A stretch of 24,218 nucleotides of DNA. Source: Candidatus Cloacimonadota bacterium. Lineage in GTDB: Bacteria; Cloacimonadota; Cloacimonadia; Cloacimonadales; Cloacimonadaceae. Made by a program: the position numbers and the translations under genes. Shown here piece after piece: positions 7,079 to 14,451 of the stretch (the stretch's first letter is position 1; each line of letters opens with the position of its first letter). The stretch covers positions 1 through 24,218 of the forward strand of contig VGPI01000004.1 of assembly GCA_016875595.1 (NCBI GenBank). The letters run 5' to 3'. Below the pieces are notes generated by a model, which saw only the letters and a program-made list of their open reading frames with translations, made no database searches and was not told the DNA's origin.

Positions 7079-8851
7079 TTATTGCTCTTGTTTTTCCATC
7101 AGCGCAGTCCACCGTTCAAAGGCGATGGTATGTTCAGAATTGAGGATCTCCAGGCGATCGCTCAGATCGGCATATTCGGTGTATGCCAGATCAGGCTGGG
7201 TAAGCCGGTCTTCGATGGCGAGGAGTTGCTGTTCGATCTGCCCGATCTGTTTTTCCAGTAAATCCAATTCCCGCTGTTCGTTATAGTTCAGCCCTTTATA
7301 CCCCCGCGCGGGACGCAGGACGGAAATGCCGGAGGGACGGGTGCAATCGGTTTCGTCGGCAGTGAATCTCCTTACCAGCAGATAATCGGAGTAGTTCCCG
7401 GCAAATTTCCTGATCTTATCTCCTTCAAAGATAAAGAGATGATCAATTGTGCGGTCAAGGAAAAAGCGGTCGTGCGAGACAACGAGGAGGCATCCGTCAA
7501 AGGCATCGAGATAATCCTCCAGGATCTCCAGGGTACGGATATCAAGGTCGTTGGTCGGTTCATCGAGGATAATGAAATTGGCACCAAACAGCAGGGAGCG
7601 AAGCAGATAGAGCCGTTTCTTTTCACCGCCGGACAAGGATGAGAGACGTATCTGCTGCAGCTTGGTATCGAACAAAAAGCGTTTGAGCATCTCACTGGCA
7701 GTCAATCTGGTACCGTCTTTGGTTTTGATCACCTCAGCGGTAGTGGCGATGTATTCATAGACGGTGAGGTTGGTATCAAACTCGATCTCTTCCTGTCGGT
7801 AGTAGGCAAAACGGGTGTTCAGTCCGGTCTTGATGATCCCGGTATCGCCTTCTTCCTCACCGATGATGAGGCGTAGCAGGGTGGTTTTGCCACAGCCGTT
7901 GGGTCCGATGATCCCGATCCGTTCCCGGGGTTGGAAGCTATGCTCGATATCACGGAACAGCGTTTTGCCGTCATAGGTCTTGGATAGTTTGTAAAGCTGG
8001 AGTATGGTCTTGCCGATGCGGTGCGTGGCAAACGAGATATCGAGCTCCTGTTCATTGATCAGATATGATTTGGAGAGGAGTTCACGGACGCGGTCAACGT
8101 GGTATTTGGGTTTGGATGAGCGGGCTTTGGCACCGCGCTTGAGCCAGTCGAGTTCCTTCTTCAGTTGTGCCTGACGGCGGGTTTCCTTGCGGCGGATATC
8201 GGTCTCGCGGAGCAGTTTCGCCTTGATATAGCCGGAGTAATTGCCCTGATAGAAATACAATTGGGAGCCATCGATCTCGATGATCTTGTTGCACACCGCG
8301 TCTAAGAAATACCGGTCATGGGTAACCAGGATGAGAGTGAAATTGTCATTGGCAAGATAAGTCTGGAGCCATTCGATGGTATCCAGATCCAGGTGATTGG
8401 TTGGTTCGTCGAGCAGCAGAATGTCGGGTTCATTGACCAGGACACGGGCAAGATCGGCTTTGCGCTTCTGCCCACCACTCAGGATGGACAGCGGTTTGTC
8501 ATATTCCGGCAAACCCAGCTTGGTCAGGATCGCTTCATACAGATGAATATCATTATCGGAGAGTGATTTACTGCGCGGGGTGATGTGCTGAAGGGCTGAA
8601 TGATCATCGGCAAAGCAGGGCTCCTGGGGCAGGTAATCTATCCGAATATCCTTGCGGGTAACGATCTCCCCCACATTTGGTTCGTCAAATCCGGATAAGA
8701 GTTTGAGAAGGGTGGATTTACCACTGCCATTGGCACCAATGAGCCCGATGCGGTCACCATGATGAATTCCGAAGGTGACCGGTGAGATGATCACCCGGCT
8801 TCCGATTTGCCGGCTGATATTCTCGGCGCTGATCAATACGTCATTTGTCAT
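7079..8851 (-). CDS. ABC-F family ATPase, Uup-type
   Basis: This is a soluble protein with two ATPase domains and no membrane segments, of the ABC-F family that acts on ribosomes or, for Uup, on DNA/ribosome-linked processes. The 590 residues contain Walker A GANGSGKST (about 39-47), signature LSGGQKR (about 124-130), Walker B DILLLDEP (about 143-150), and a charged linker of about 205-270. The second set is Walker A GPNGCGKTT (about 316-324), signature LSGGEKK and Walker B NFIILDEP. The C-terminus (about 525-590) is a predicted coiled coil beginning NYNEQRELDLLEKQI, which is the Uup-type extension rather than EttA. The start is ATG 8851 with no clear ribosome site. The tRNA-Arg gene lies 73 bp upstream. 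The specific subfamily name is an inference from the C-terminal extension. Confidence 0.93.
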   Translation of the reverse strand: MTNDVLISAENISRQIGSRVIISPVTFGIHHGDRIGLIGANGSGKSTLLKLLSGFDEPNVGEIVTRKDIRIDYLPQEPCFADDHSALQHITPRSKSLSDNDIHLYEAILTKLGLPEYDKPLSILSGGQKRKADLARVLVNEPDILLLDEPTNHLDLDTIEWLQTYLANDNFTLILVTHDRYFLDAVCNKIIEIDGSQLYFYQGNYSGYIKAKLLRETDIRRKETRRQAQLKKELDWLKRGAKARSSKPKYHVDRVRELLSKSYLINEQELDISFATHRIGKTILQLYKLSKTYDGKTLFRDIEHSFQPRERIGIIGPNGCGKTTLLRLIIGEEEGDTGIIKTGLNTRFAYYRQEEIEFDTNLTVYEYIATTAEVIKTKDGTRLTASEMLKRFLFDTKLQQIRLSSLSGGEKKRLYLLRSLLFGANFIILDEPTNDLDIRTLEILEDYLDAFDGCLLVVSHDRFFLDRTIDHLFIFEGDKIRKFAGNYSDYLLVRRFTADETDCTRPSGISVLRPARGYKGLNYNEQRELDLLEKQIGQIEQQLLAIEDRLTQPDLAYTEYADLSDRLEILNSEHTIAFERWTALMEKQEQ

Positions 8852-8924
8852 CGGCAGTTACATAAGCATCGAGTGGTTGGGGTGAGAAAACCATCTGACG
8901 AGAATTGGGCGAGAGGTGAAATAA

Positions 8925-9001
8925 TGGCGTCCCTGAGGCGATTTGAACGCCTGACCTTCACCTTCGGAGGGTGCCACTCTATCCAGCTGAGCTACAGGGA
9001 C
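8925..9001 (-). tRNA. tRNA-Arg (anticodon CCG)
   Basis: A full cloverleaf can be drawn on the minus strand. The acceptor stem is GTCCCTG/CAGGGAC with discriminator G and an encoded CCA (8927-8925). The D arm is GCTC/GAGT with loop AGCTGGATA. The anticodon loop is CTCCGAA, giving anticodon CCG (bases 8967-8965), which reads CGG. The T arm is AGGCG-TTCAAAT-CGCCT. Oddities are a G27/A43 mismatch at the top of the anticodon stem and a G10-T25 wobble. It lies 37 bp after the thyX-like stop codon on the same strand, and the Uup-like gene follows. It may be transcribed with them or from its own start. Confidence 0.97.
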
Positions 9002-9038
9002 GCTTATCGGGGTCAACTTCTTGCCTGGGGCTTTTTTG

Positions 9039-10472
9039 TCAATCGATTTGACCAAATGCGCTCTTTCCCACCAGATAACGCGCCGTGAGGGGACAGATCA
9101 ATCTCACCTGGCGGCTGATCTCCTGCGAGATGCTTCTGATCTCCCATTGAGCATGGACATCGGAGCGCAGACGTACGAAATGGTAGAGCTCACGGAGATT
9201 CATCCGGACAAGGACATTGACGGAATGGGCATTCGTCCGGCAATAGGGGGCAAGGTGTGGGGATAGGGCATACAGCCGTTGAGATAATTCATCCGATCTG
9301 GCCAATAGTTCCAGCCAATGGTTGCTCATGCCCAATTCCCCAACCTGCGGAGGAAGAATGTGACAACCACTACCTTGGTATGCCTGGTGGATCATGGTGC
9401 ATATACGATGCCGCTTGAACTGTGCAAAACAACACTGAGACATCCGCAGTTCCATGGTAAAATCGGTCATTTCAAAGGCACGGGGTAATTTATGCCATGC
9501 CTTGAGACCAACAAATACCTTATCACTCAATTGTGTCTTTGCCTGAGAATCCAGCGATTGAACATAGCAAAGCAGGTCTGCAAACTGATAACTGGATCTT
9601 TCATAAAGGATCGAAGCCAGGATACGGTCATCCGGATCAGGACTGTGGTCGATAACTCGTACCAGATCACTTGATGGGTCGCTGAAGGAAAGCGACCCTA
9701 CGCCGGCAGTGAGGGTGCTATGGAAAGAAACACCCAAGGCGGATGAAAATTCATCTGATTCGGTGTATCGGATCAGCGACGGAGCGATGCTGTGAACGGC
9801 AGAAAAGAGCTTGTCATAAGCTTCACGGGCTTCATTGAGCGGGATGGAATGCAGACGTCGTAACAGGACCTCCATGCTACGGGCATTGATCGTCATCCCC
9901 ATCTGGGTTTTGGTGGCAAGAGGTAAGATGTAGCGAGCGTCTTCCTTGGCGCGGTTCTCTATATCCTTTTTACTGGGGCTAATGATCTTTTCCACTGATG
10001 GGTCGCTGAAGGAAAGCGACCCTACGACTAATTGAGTTATGGATCGGTGATATGCCCCGAAGAGGTCATCCATCAGCGAAATGTAATCCAGCCGGTCTTC
10101 ATCGGGAAGGTCTGCCGGGACGACATAGTCCTTTGGAAAGGTAACGTAGCGTTGTGATTTCTCAGTGAAAGATGCCAGACGGGAGCGCTGGATAAATTCT
10201 GCCAGATAGCGGGAGATACCGATCAGATCGATATTGAAGACAGCATGTTCGGCGATGGATGAATGCCCCATCTCAAAGACGATCCTCTGATTGGAAGTGC
10301 GGGCTTGGGGAATCTCATTCAGGGCATCGGAACGTAACTGTTGAGCTGATTTACTGCTCCGGCTGATCCTGGCATAAGCCGCAGAAATTACCTCCGGAGT
10401 TGCCATTTCAGGTGGAATGTAGCGATCGATCAGATCTCTGTCGAGGTTAAAACCGGCAATGATCACTTTCAT
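9039..10472 (-). CDS. thyX: Tandem-domain FAD-dependent thymidylate synthase-like protein (ThyX) with two in-frame palindromic-element inserts
   Basis: At 477 residues this is about twice the length of a normal ThyX (about 220-270) and resembles the long ThyX of Chlamydia. The first ThyX-like half has GHSSIAEHAVFN (about 69-80) and the signature-like RSRLASFTEKSQRY (96-109), where canonical RHRxxSxNxxSxRY has H and N at the positions of S97 and T103. The second half carries RHRICTMIHQAY (354-365), MNLRELYHFVRLRSD and HAQWEIR (440-446), the latter typical of the ThyX C-terminal region. Methylation of dUMP with methylene-THF and FADH2 is the family role. The substituted motifs make activity probable but not certain. 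Residues 150-159 and 258-267 are both VGSLSFSDPS, encoded by two copies of a hairpin element. The gene starts 6 nt after the deoC stop. Confidence 0.9.
   Translation of the reverse strand: MKVIIAGFNLDRDLIDRYIPPEMATPEVISAAYARISRSSKSAQQLRSDALNEIPQARTSNQRIVFEMGHSSIAEHAVFNIDLIGISRYLAEFIQRSRLASFTEKSQRYVTFPKDYVVPADLPDEDRLDYISLMDDLFGAYHRSITQLVVGSLSFSDPSVEKIISPSKKDIENRAKEDARYILPLATKTQMGMTINARSMEVLLRRLHSIPLNEAREAYDKLFSAVHSIAPSLIRYTESDEFSSALGVSFHSTLTAGVGSLSFSDPSSDLVRVIDHSPDPDDRILASILYERSSYQFADLLCYVQSLDSQAKTQLSDKVFVGLKAWHKLPRAFEMTDFTMELRMSQCCFAQFKRHRICTMIHQAYQGSGCHILPPQVGELGMSNHWLELLARSDELSQRLYALSPHLAPYCRTNAHSVNVLVRMNLRELYHFVRLRSDVHAQWEIRSISQEISRQVRLICPLTARYLVGKSAFGQID
9672..9702. repeat. Palindromic element copy A, in frame inside the thyX-like gene
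   Basis: This is a hairpin with 8 bp arms, GGGTCGCT (9676-9683) and AGCGACCC (9691-9698), around the 7 nt loop GAAGGAA. All 31 bp are identical to copy B (9996-10026). Exactly 30 bp of it (9672-9701) encodes residues 258-267, VGSLSFSDPS, of the thyX-like protein, in the linker between the two ThyX halves. Confidence 0.95.
9996..10026. repeat. Palindromic element copy B, in frame inside the thyX-like gene
   Basis: Same orientation, reading frame and sequence as copy A over 31 bp. The arms are GGGTCGCT and AGCGACCC with loop GAAGGAA. Positions 9996-10025 encode residues 150-159, again VGSLSFSDPS. The insert lies just before the conserved stretch AKEDARYILP of the first ThyX half, a position likely to be a surface loop. 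The flanking bases differ from those of copy A, which argues against a larger gene-internal duplication. Confidence 0.95.
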
Positions 10473-10478
10473 GGAAGC

Positions 10479-11255
10479 TCAGCTCAAGAGCATCAGAACA
10501 TTACTGGCACCGATGCGGTTAGCCCCGGCAGCAACCATCTGTATTGCCTGTTCCCGGGTTCTGATACCGCCGGATGCTTTGACGCCCAATTTACCACCAA
10601 CGGTCGCTCGCATCAGAGCAATGTTCTCTGCGGTCGCACCGGCATTTCCAAAACCGGTAGAGGTCTTTACGAAGTCCGCTCCCGCCTTCTTGGCGATCAG
10701 GCAGGAGATAATGATTTGCTCCCGGTTCAGGTAACAGGTCTCGATGATGACTTTGAGCAGGGCACCGTGTCCAACGCATACATCGGTCACCCCTGCAACC
10801 ACCTCATAAGCGGTATCGACGTGCCGATCAAGTATGGACGATATACTATGCACCATATCCACTTCATCGGCTCCCAGATCACAGACGGTTTGGGCTTCCG
10901 TTTTTACCGCTTCCGGACTAGCGGCACCCAAAGGAAAGTTGATCACAGTACAAGTCTTCACTGGCGGGCAAAGGGTGGCTTTGACCCGAGGTAAAAAGAT
11001 GGAATTGACACAGACCGAGGCACAATTGTACTCCAGGGCAGTTATGCAGAGCTGGTCAATATCGGTGGTCACGGCATCTGCCTTGAGGATGGTGGCATCG
11101 ATCAAGGAGCTCAGATCTGAGCCATCAGAAGCAATCCGGTCCGGAATGCCGGCTCGACAGACCTTACAGTTGAGGCAGACCTCATGCCCACCCCCGCATT
11201 TACATGGTGATGATCCACCCCAAAGGGCAAGGGCAATATCTCTGATTTCTTTCAT
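10479..11255 (-). CDS. deoC: Deoxyribose-phosphate aldolase with cysteine-rich N-terminal extension
   Basis: This class I aldolase splits 2-deoxyribose-5-phosphate into acetaldehyde and glyceraldehyde-3-phosphate in deoxynucleoside breakdown. The TIM-barrel blocks are all present: VINFPLGAASPEAV, LGADEVDMVHSISS with the catalytic Asp, KVIIETCYL, the Schiff-base lysine in FVKTSTGFGNAGAT, and the second lysine in GVKASGGIRT. The first strand reads IDATILKAD where the family usually has IDHTxLKP. The start at 11255 (MKEIRDIALA) has GGAG upstream and lies 14 nt after the rlmN stop. The frame upstream of it overlaps rlmN. Ahead of the aldolase fold are about 50 extra residues with PCKCGGGHEVCLNCKVC, a possible metal-binding knuckle. 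It is followed 6 nt later by the thyX-like gene, so both genes concern deoxynucleotides. Confidence 0.94.
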   Translation of the reverse strand: MKEIRDIALALWGGSSPCKCGGGHEVCLNCKVCRAGIPDRIASDGSDLSSLIDATILKADAVTTDIDQLCITALEYNCASVCVNSIFLPRVKATLCPPVKTCTVINFPLGAASPEAVKTEAQTVCDLGADEVDMVHSISSILDRHVDTAYEVVAGVTDVCVGHGALLKVIIETCYLNREQIIISCLIAKKAGADFVKTSTGFGNAGATAENIALMRATVGGKLGVKASGGIRTREQAIQMVAAGANRIGASNVLMLLS

Positions 11256-11269
11256 CTTGGAACTCCGTG

Positions 11270-12301
11270 TTAAGTTTGTTGAAGCTGTCCTGCCAACTGC
11301 CCGCAAGCTCCGGCAATATCCGTGCCACGGCTCTTACGCAGGATAACAGCGCATTTCAGATCGAGTAATCGGGTTTGAAAGGCGGCGACCTCCGAAGCGG
11401 AAGGTGTACGCCAGGTTTGATGTGCCACCGGATTGAAGGGGATCAGATTGATCTTGACCGATAGATCGCCGGCAAATCGGCGCAAAGCGCGGATATTCTG
11501 GTCATCCATATTGATGCCGGGGATCATTATATATTCAATGGTCACGCGATAGCTGGTCTTACGGCGAAAATAGTCGATTGCATCCTTGAGTTCCCGGAGC
11601 GGATAGCGACGATTGATGGGCATGAGCCGATCACGTACTGCATCAATGGCACTATTGAGGGATACCGCCAGTTTGGTCTTGATCCCGGAATCGGCAAGAG
11701 TGCGGATTGCCGGGACAATCCCACAGGTGGAGATGGTGGTTCGTCGGGGACTGAATGACAAAGCATCATCCGACTGAATGATCTGTAAGGTTCTCAATAC
11801 ATTATCCAGATTGTCCAGTGGTTCACCCATACCCATGAACACGAGGTTTGTCAGTTTATGGGGTTGCAGATACGAAGCTGCGAGAAGGATCTGCCCGTTG
11901 ATTTCCCCGGTCTGCAGGTTTCGCCTGAATGGCAGGGAACCAGTGGCGCAGAAGGCACAGCGATGCGGACAGCCGACTTGGGATGAGATACACAGGGTGT
12001 TCTTCTTCCCGTCCGGGATGACAACCATCTCGATGATGGATACATCAGGGGTCCTCAGAACAAATTTGACGCTCTTATCCCTGGATCCGACCCTGTCGAT
12101 CACTTCCAGCAATGTGAAGTCAAAGCGTTCCATCAGCTCTGCTCTGAGGGTTTTGGGAATATCGCTCATTTCCTGGGGGTCAAAAACCGACCGTGAATAG
12201 AACCACCTCAAAATCTGACGGGCGCGCCATGTGCTGATTCCCTCTGCCTGTAATAATGAGATAAACTCGGCTGGAAACAGAGAAACGAGCTTTACTCGCA
12301 T
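11270..12301 (-). CDS. rlmN: Dual-specificity 23S rRNA / tRNA adenine-C2 methyltransferase RlmN
   Basis: This radical SAM enzyme methylates C2 of A2503 in 23S rRNA and of A37 in some tRNAs. The 343 residues are of family length. The radical SAM triad is CPHRCAFC (C111, C115, C118). The two mechanistic cysteines of E. coli RlmN have counterparts in C104 (NTLCISSQVGC) and C333 (GACGQL), so the full catalytic set is present. Other landmarks are VFMGMGEPLDN, STCGIVPAI, LAVSLNS and INLIPFNP. The start codon overlaps the last 10 bp of the ricT-like gene, indicating coupled translation. Confidence 0.97.
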   Translation of the reverse strand: MRVKLVSLFPAEFISLLQAEGISTWRARQILRWFYSRSVFDPQEMSDIPKTLRAELMERFDFTLLEVIDRVGSRDKSVKFVLRTPDVSIIEMVVIPDGKKNTLCISSQVGCPHRCAFCATGSLPFRRNLQTGEINGQILLAASYLQPHKLTNLVFMGMGEPLDNLDNVLRTLQIIQSDDALSFSPRRTTISTCGIVPAIRTLADSGIKTKLAVSLNSAIDAVRDRLMPINRRYPLRELKDAIDYFRRKTSYRVTIEYIMIPGINMDDQNIRALRRFAGDLSVKINLIPFNPVAHQTWRTPSASEVAAFQTRLLDLKCAVILRKSRGTDIAGACGQLAGQLQQT

Positions 12302-13134
12302 CGTGGGTTATCAGATATCTCTATTGGTTTTAATTTCTTAAAGGCAGAGAGTTCAATTTCTACCAGGTCTTGATCTTCGGTAGTTAAATGGACGCGTTGG
12401 TTGAGAATATCGTTTTTGTAGACATACATTTTTTTTTCTTTGTATTTCACACAGGTCCCGACAACAGGAAACTCCTTTGCTTCTTCGACATAAAAGTCTT
12501 CTTCGAAATTCAGACAGCACAATAACCTGCCGCAGGGACCAGAGATCTTGGATAGATTACCAGCCAGATTTTGATCTTTTGCCATCTTGATGGTCACTTG
12601 ATTGAAGTGCTTGAGAAAACAACCACAGCAATACTGATTACCGCACATACCAAAACCACCCAGACGCTTCGCTTCGTCTCTGCCGGTAGTCTGATGAAGC
12701 TCAATACGGGTTCTGAAAATAGTGGCTAGTTCCCGAACAAACTGGCGGAAATCTATCCTTCCCTCAGATGAAAAGAAGAAGGTAAGTTTATTACCATCGA
12801 ATTGGTAGAAAGTATCGATCAACTTCATATGAAAGGGGTAACGCACCAGCGTCTCATTGAATACCCGGGCTGCCTTTTCTTCCTCGAAGTGGATGTTATT
12901 GAACCGCTCAATATCATCCTCTGTAGCAATTCGCTTGATTCTGGAGATTTTACCGCTGTCATATTGAGTTTGGAGTTCATCGGTGGATATACTTAAATGG
13001 ATCACCTGAACAATATCTTCACCACGTTCAACATCAACAATAACAAGATCCTCAGGTTTAACCGGAAATCCACTGGGGTTGCAAAAAAAACCAATCCTGC
13101 CAGTGCGGTATTCTACTTCTATAAAATCTCTCAT
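12292..13134 (-). CDS. ricT: PSP1 domain protein, RicT (YaaT)-like
   Basis: This 280-residue PSP1 C-terminal-domain protein is related to B. subtilis RicT, part of an Fe-S-binding complex that modulates RNase Y processing. The core carries the expected cysteines: FGMCGNQYCCGCFLKHF (about residues 156-172) and ISGPCGRLLCCLNFEE, spaced as in RicT. The start at 13134 (MRDFIEVEYRTG) has a good AAAGGAG ribosome site 5 nt upstream. The open frame continues to 13188 with a cysteine-rich stretch, but that part lacks a better start. A 72 bp gap separates it from the GlmU-like gene upstream. Outside Firmicutes its role is less well known, so the gene name is by family only. Confidence 0.92.
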   Translation of the reverse strand: MRDFIEVEYRTGRIGFFCNPSGFPVKPEDLVIVDVERGEDIVQVIHLSISTDELQTQYDSGKISRIKRIATEDDIERFNNIHFEEEKAARVFNETLVRYPFHMKLIDTFYQFDGNKLTFFFSSEGRIDFRQFVRELATIFRTRIELHQTTGRDEAKRLGGFGMCGNQYCCGCFLKHFNQVTIKMAKDQNLAGNLSKISGPCGRLLCCLNFEEDFYVEEAKEFPVVGTCVKYKEKKMYVYKNDILNQRVHLTTEDQDLVEIELSAFKKLKPIEISDNPRCE

Positions 13135-13206
13135 AAGGTCTCCTTTAGCCAGACAAGCTGCGCATAAACAACACTGTGTACAAAGCAACGGTGCGGTAAT
13201 GAGAAA

Positions 13207-14451
13207 TCAGGTTTTACCATTACTTTCTTTGATGTAAAGATGGTTGTACAATTCCAACTCTGACCTTGACAGAGCCATGCCTCTCCTTTGCTTGACAATT
13301 TGGGCAGTCTGAATGAAGGCGTCAAATCGGAATGGCTTGGGATCATCTGCTGTACCCCAACTGAACGATGGTATATGATCAGAAATGAGAGCAGAACCAT
13401 ATAGATTACATCCAACCCCGATCACACAACCGGTATTGATCGAGCAATTGATCCCTATTTTGGTGTGGTCACCGATCATGGCACCAAGGAACTGGCTTTG
13501 AGAATCAATCTTATCTCCATCAGCGTATGAATAAAATTTTACTGGATGATAGTTATTTTTCAAGTCGCTGTTATTGGTATCAGCACCAAGATTAACCCAC
13601 TCACCGATGAAACTGTGTCCCAGAAAGCCATCATGCTGTTTATTGCTGTATCCTTGGAAGATCGAGTCCTCTACTTCCCCACCCACTTTACAAACCGGTC
13701 CGATCGATGTTCCGGGATAAATCTTGGCGCCGATCTTGATGATGGATTTTTTACCGATATAGGCGGGTCCGACGATGACGGCATTTGGCATGATACAAGC
13801 ACCAACATCGATGACCACGGGACCATCGGAAGCATCGATCACAACACCCGGCTTCAGCACTGCTCCCTCTCCCAGCCATACATTATAGGGATTTAGAATA
13901 GTCACACCCAATTCGGTGTCAAAGAAACTGTCCTTGTCGTTGAACACTTTTTGAAAATCCCATTCGATCAAGCGCTTGTTGTCATGGATCAGATCCGCAA
14001 GATGATGATATATAGGATACTCAGTGTCGATCACATGGTACGATCCATCCTGTTTGACGCCCGCAGCATTAAAGGATTTGGGTATCGATTGGTTCGAATG
14101 AAGGGCGATCAGATCATCCCCATTCACCAGCGCTTGTCCTGACATGAGTGCTTTGATCGCTTCAATCGTCCGATCAATCACCTTGACTCTGGTGTTTACA
14201 TAGAGAGTATTTGGTAACTGGGTGGGATCTGTCACGCCAGGCTTATGCAACGGGATCATCCAATCCGGATGGCGTTCCTTATACAAATCAAATAGACGTG
14301 GTTCAATAAGAGCAGCGTCATCTTCTGCATTCAAAAACACACTCAGACGCTGGCGCAGTTTCAAGATACCGCATCTCAAATCCCCAGTGGAACGGCTAAA
14401 TGTAAGTGGATAGAACCGGGCATCGTGATCATCAAACAGGTTTAGGTACAT
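13207..14451 (-). CDS. GlmU-like sugar nucleotidyltransferase/acyltransferase (Bacteroidota-type)
   Basis: This 414-residue protein resembles the alternative GlmU family of Bacteroidota. The short N-terminal NTP-transferase-like domain begins MYLNLFDDHDARFYPLTFSR and includes STGDLRCGILKLRQR. A C-terminal left-handed beta-helix of hexapeptide repeats follows (IGKKSIIKIGAKIYPGTSIG, IGDHTKIGINCSIN, IGVGCNLYGSALIS; about residues 190-365). The family is thought to make UDP-N-acetylglucosamine from glucosamine-1-phosphate for peptidoglycan and LPS, but experimental support is thin. Its ATG overlaps the GT2 stop by 10 bp, and its AGGAGG ribosome site is embedded in the last GT2 codons. Its place next to a PBP1a and a GT2 fits envelope precursor supply. 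Confidence 0.9.
   Translation of the reverse strand: MYLNLFDDHDARFYPLTFSRSTGDLRCGILKLRQRLSVFLNAEDDAALIEPRLFDLYKERHPDWMIPLHKPGVTDPTQLPNTLYVNTRVKVIDRTIEAIKALMSGQALVNGDDLIALHSNQSIPKSFNAAGVKQDGSYHVIDTEYPIYHHLADLIHDNKRLIEWDFQKVFNDKDSFFDTELGVTILNPYNVWLGEGAVLKPGVVIDASDGPVVIDVGACIMPNAVIVGPAYIGKKSIIKIGAKIYPGTSIGPVCKVGGEVEDSIFQGYSNKQHDGFLGHSFIGEWVNLGADTNNSDLKNNYHPVKFYSYADGDKIDSQSQFLGAMIGDHTKIGINCSINTGCVIGVGCNLYGSALISDHIPSFSWGTADDPKPFRFDAFIQTAQIVKQRRGMALSRSELELYNHLYIKESNGKT

Noticed and set aside
9672..10026. VGSLSFSDPS as a natural structural repeat of the tandem ThyX domains
   Set aside because: The two copies are not at equivalent positions of the two halves. They are identical at the DNA level including synonymous positions, while the halves themselves share little.
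13135..13188. Extended ricT-like start with a cysteine-rich N-terminus (CTQCCLCAAC)
   Set aside because: A strong AAAGGAG site and the family N-terminus both place the start at 13134. The extra codons read through the spacer and the ribosome site.
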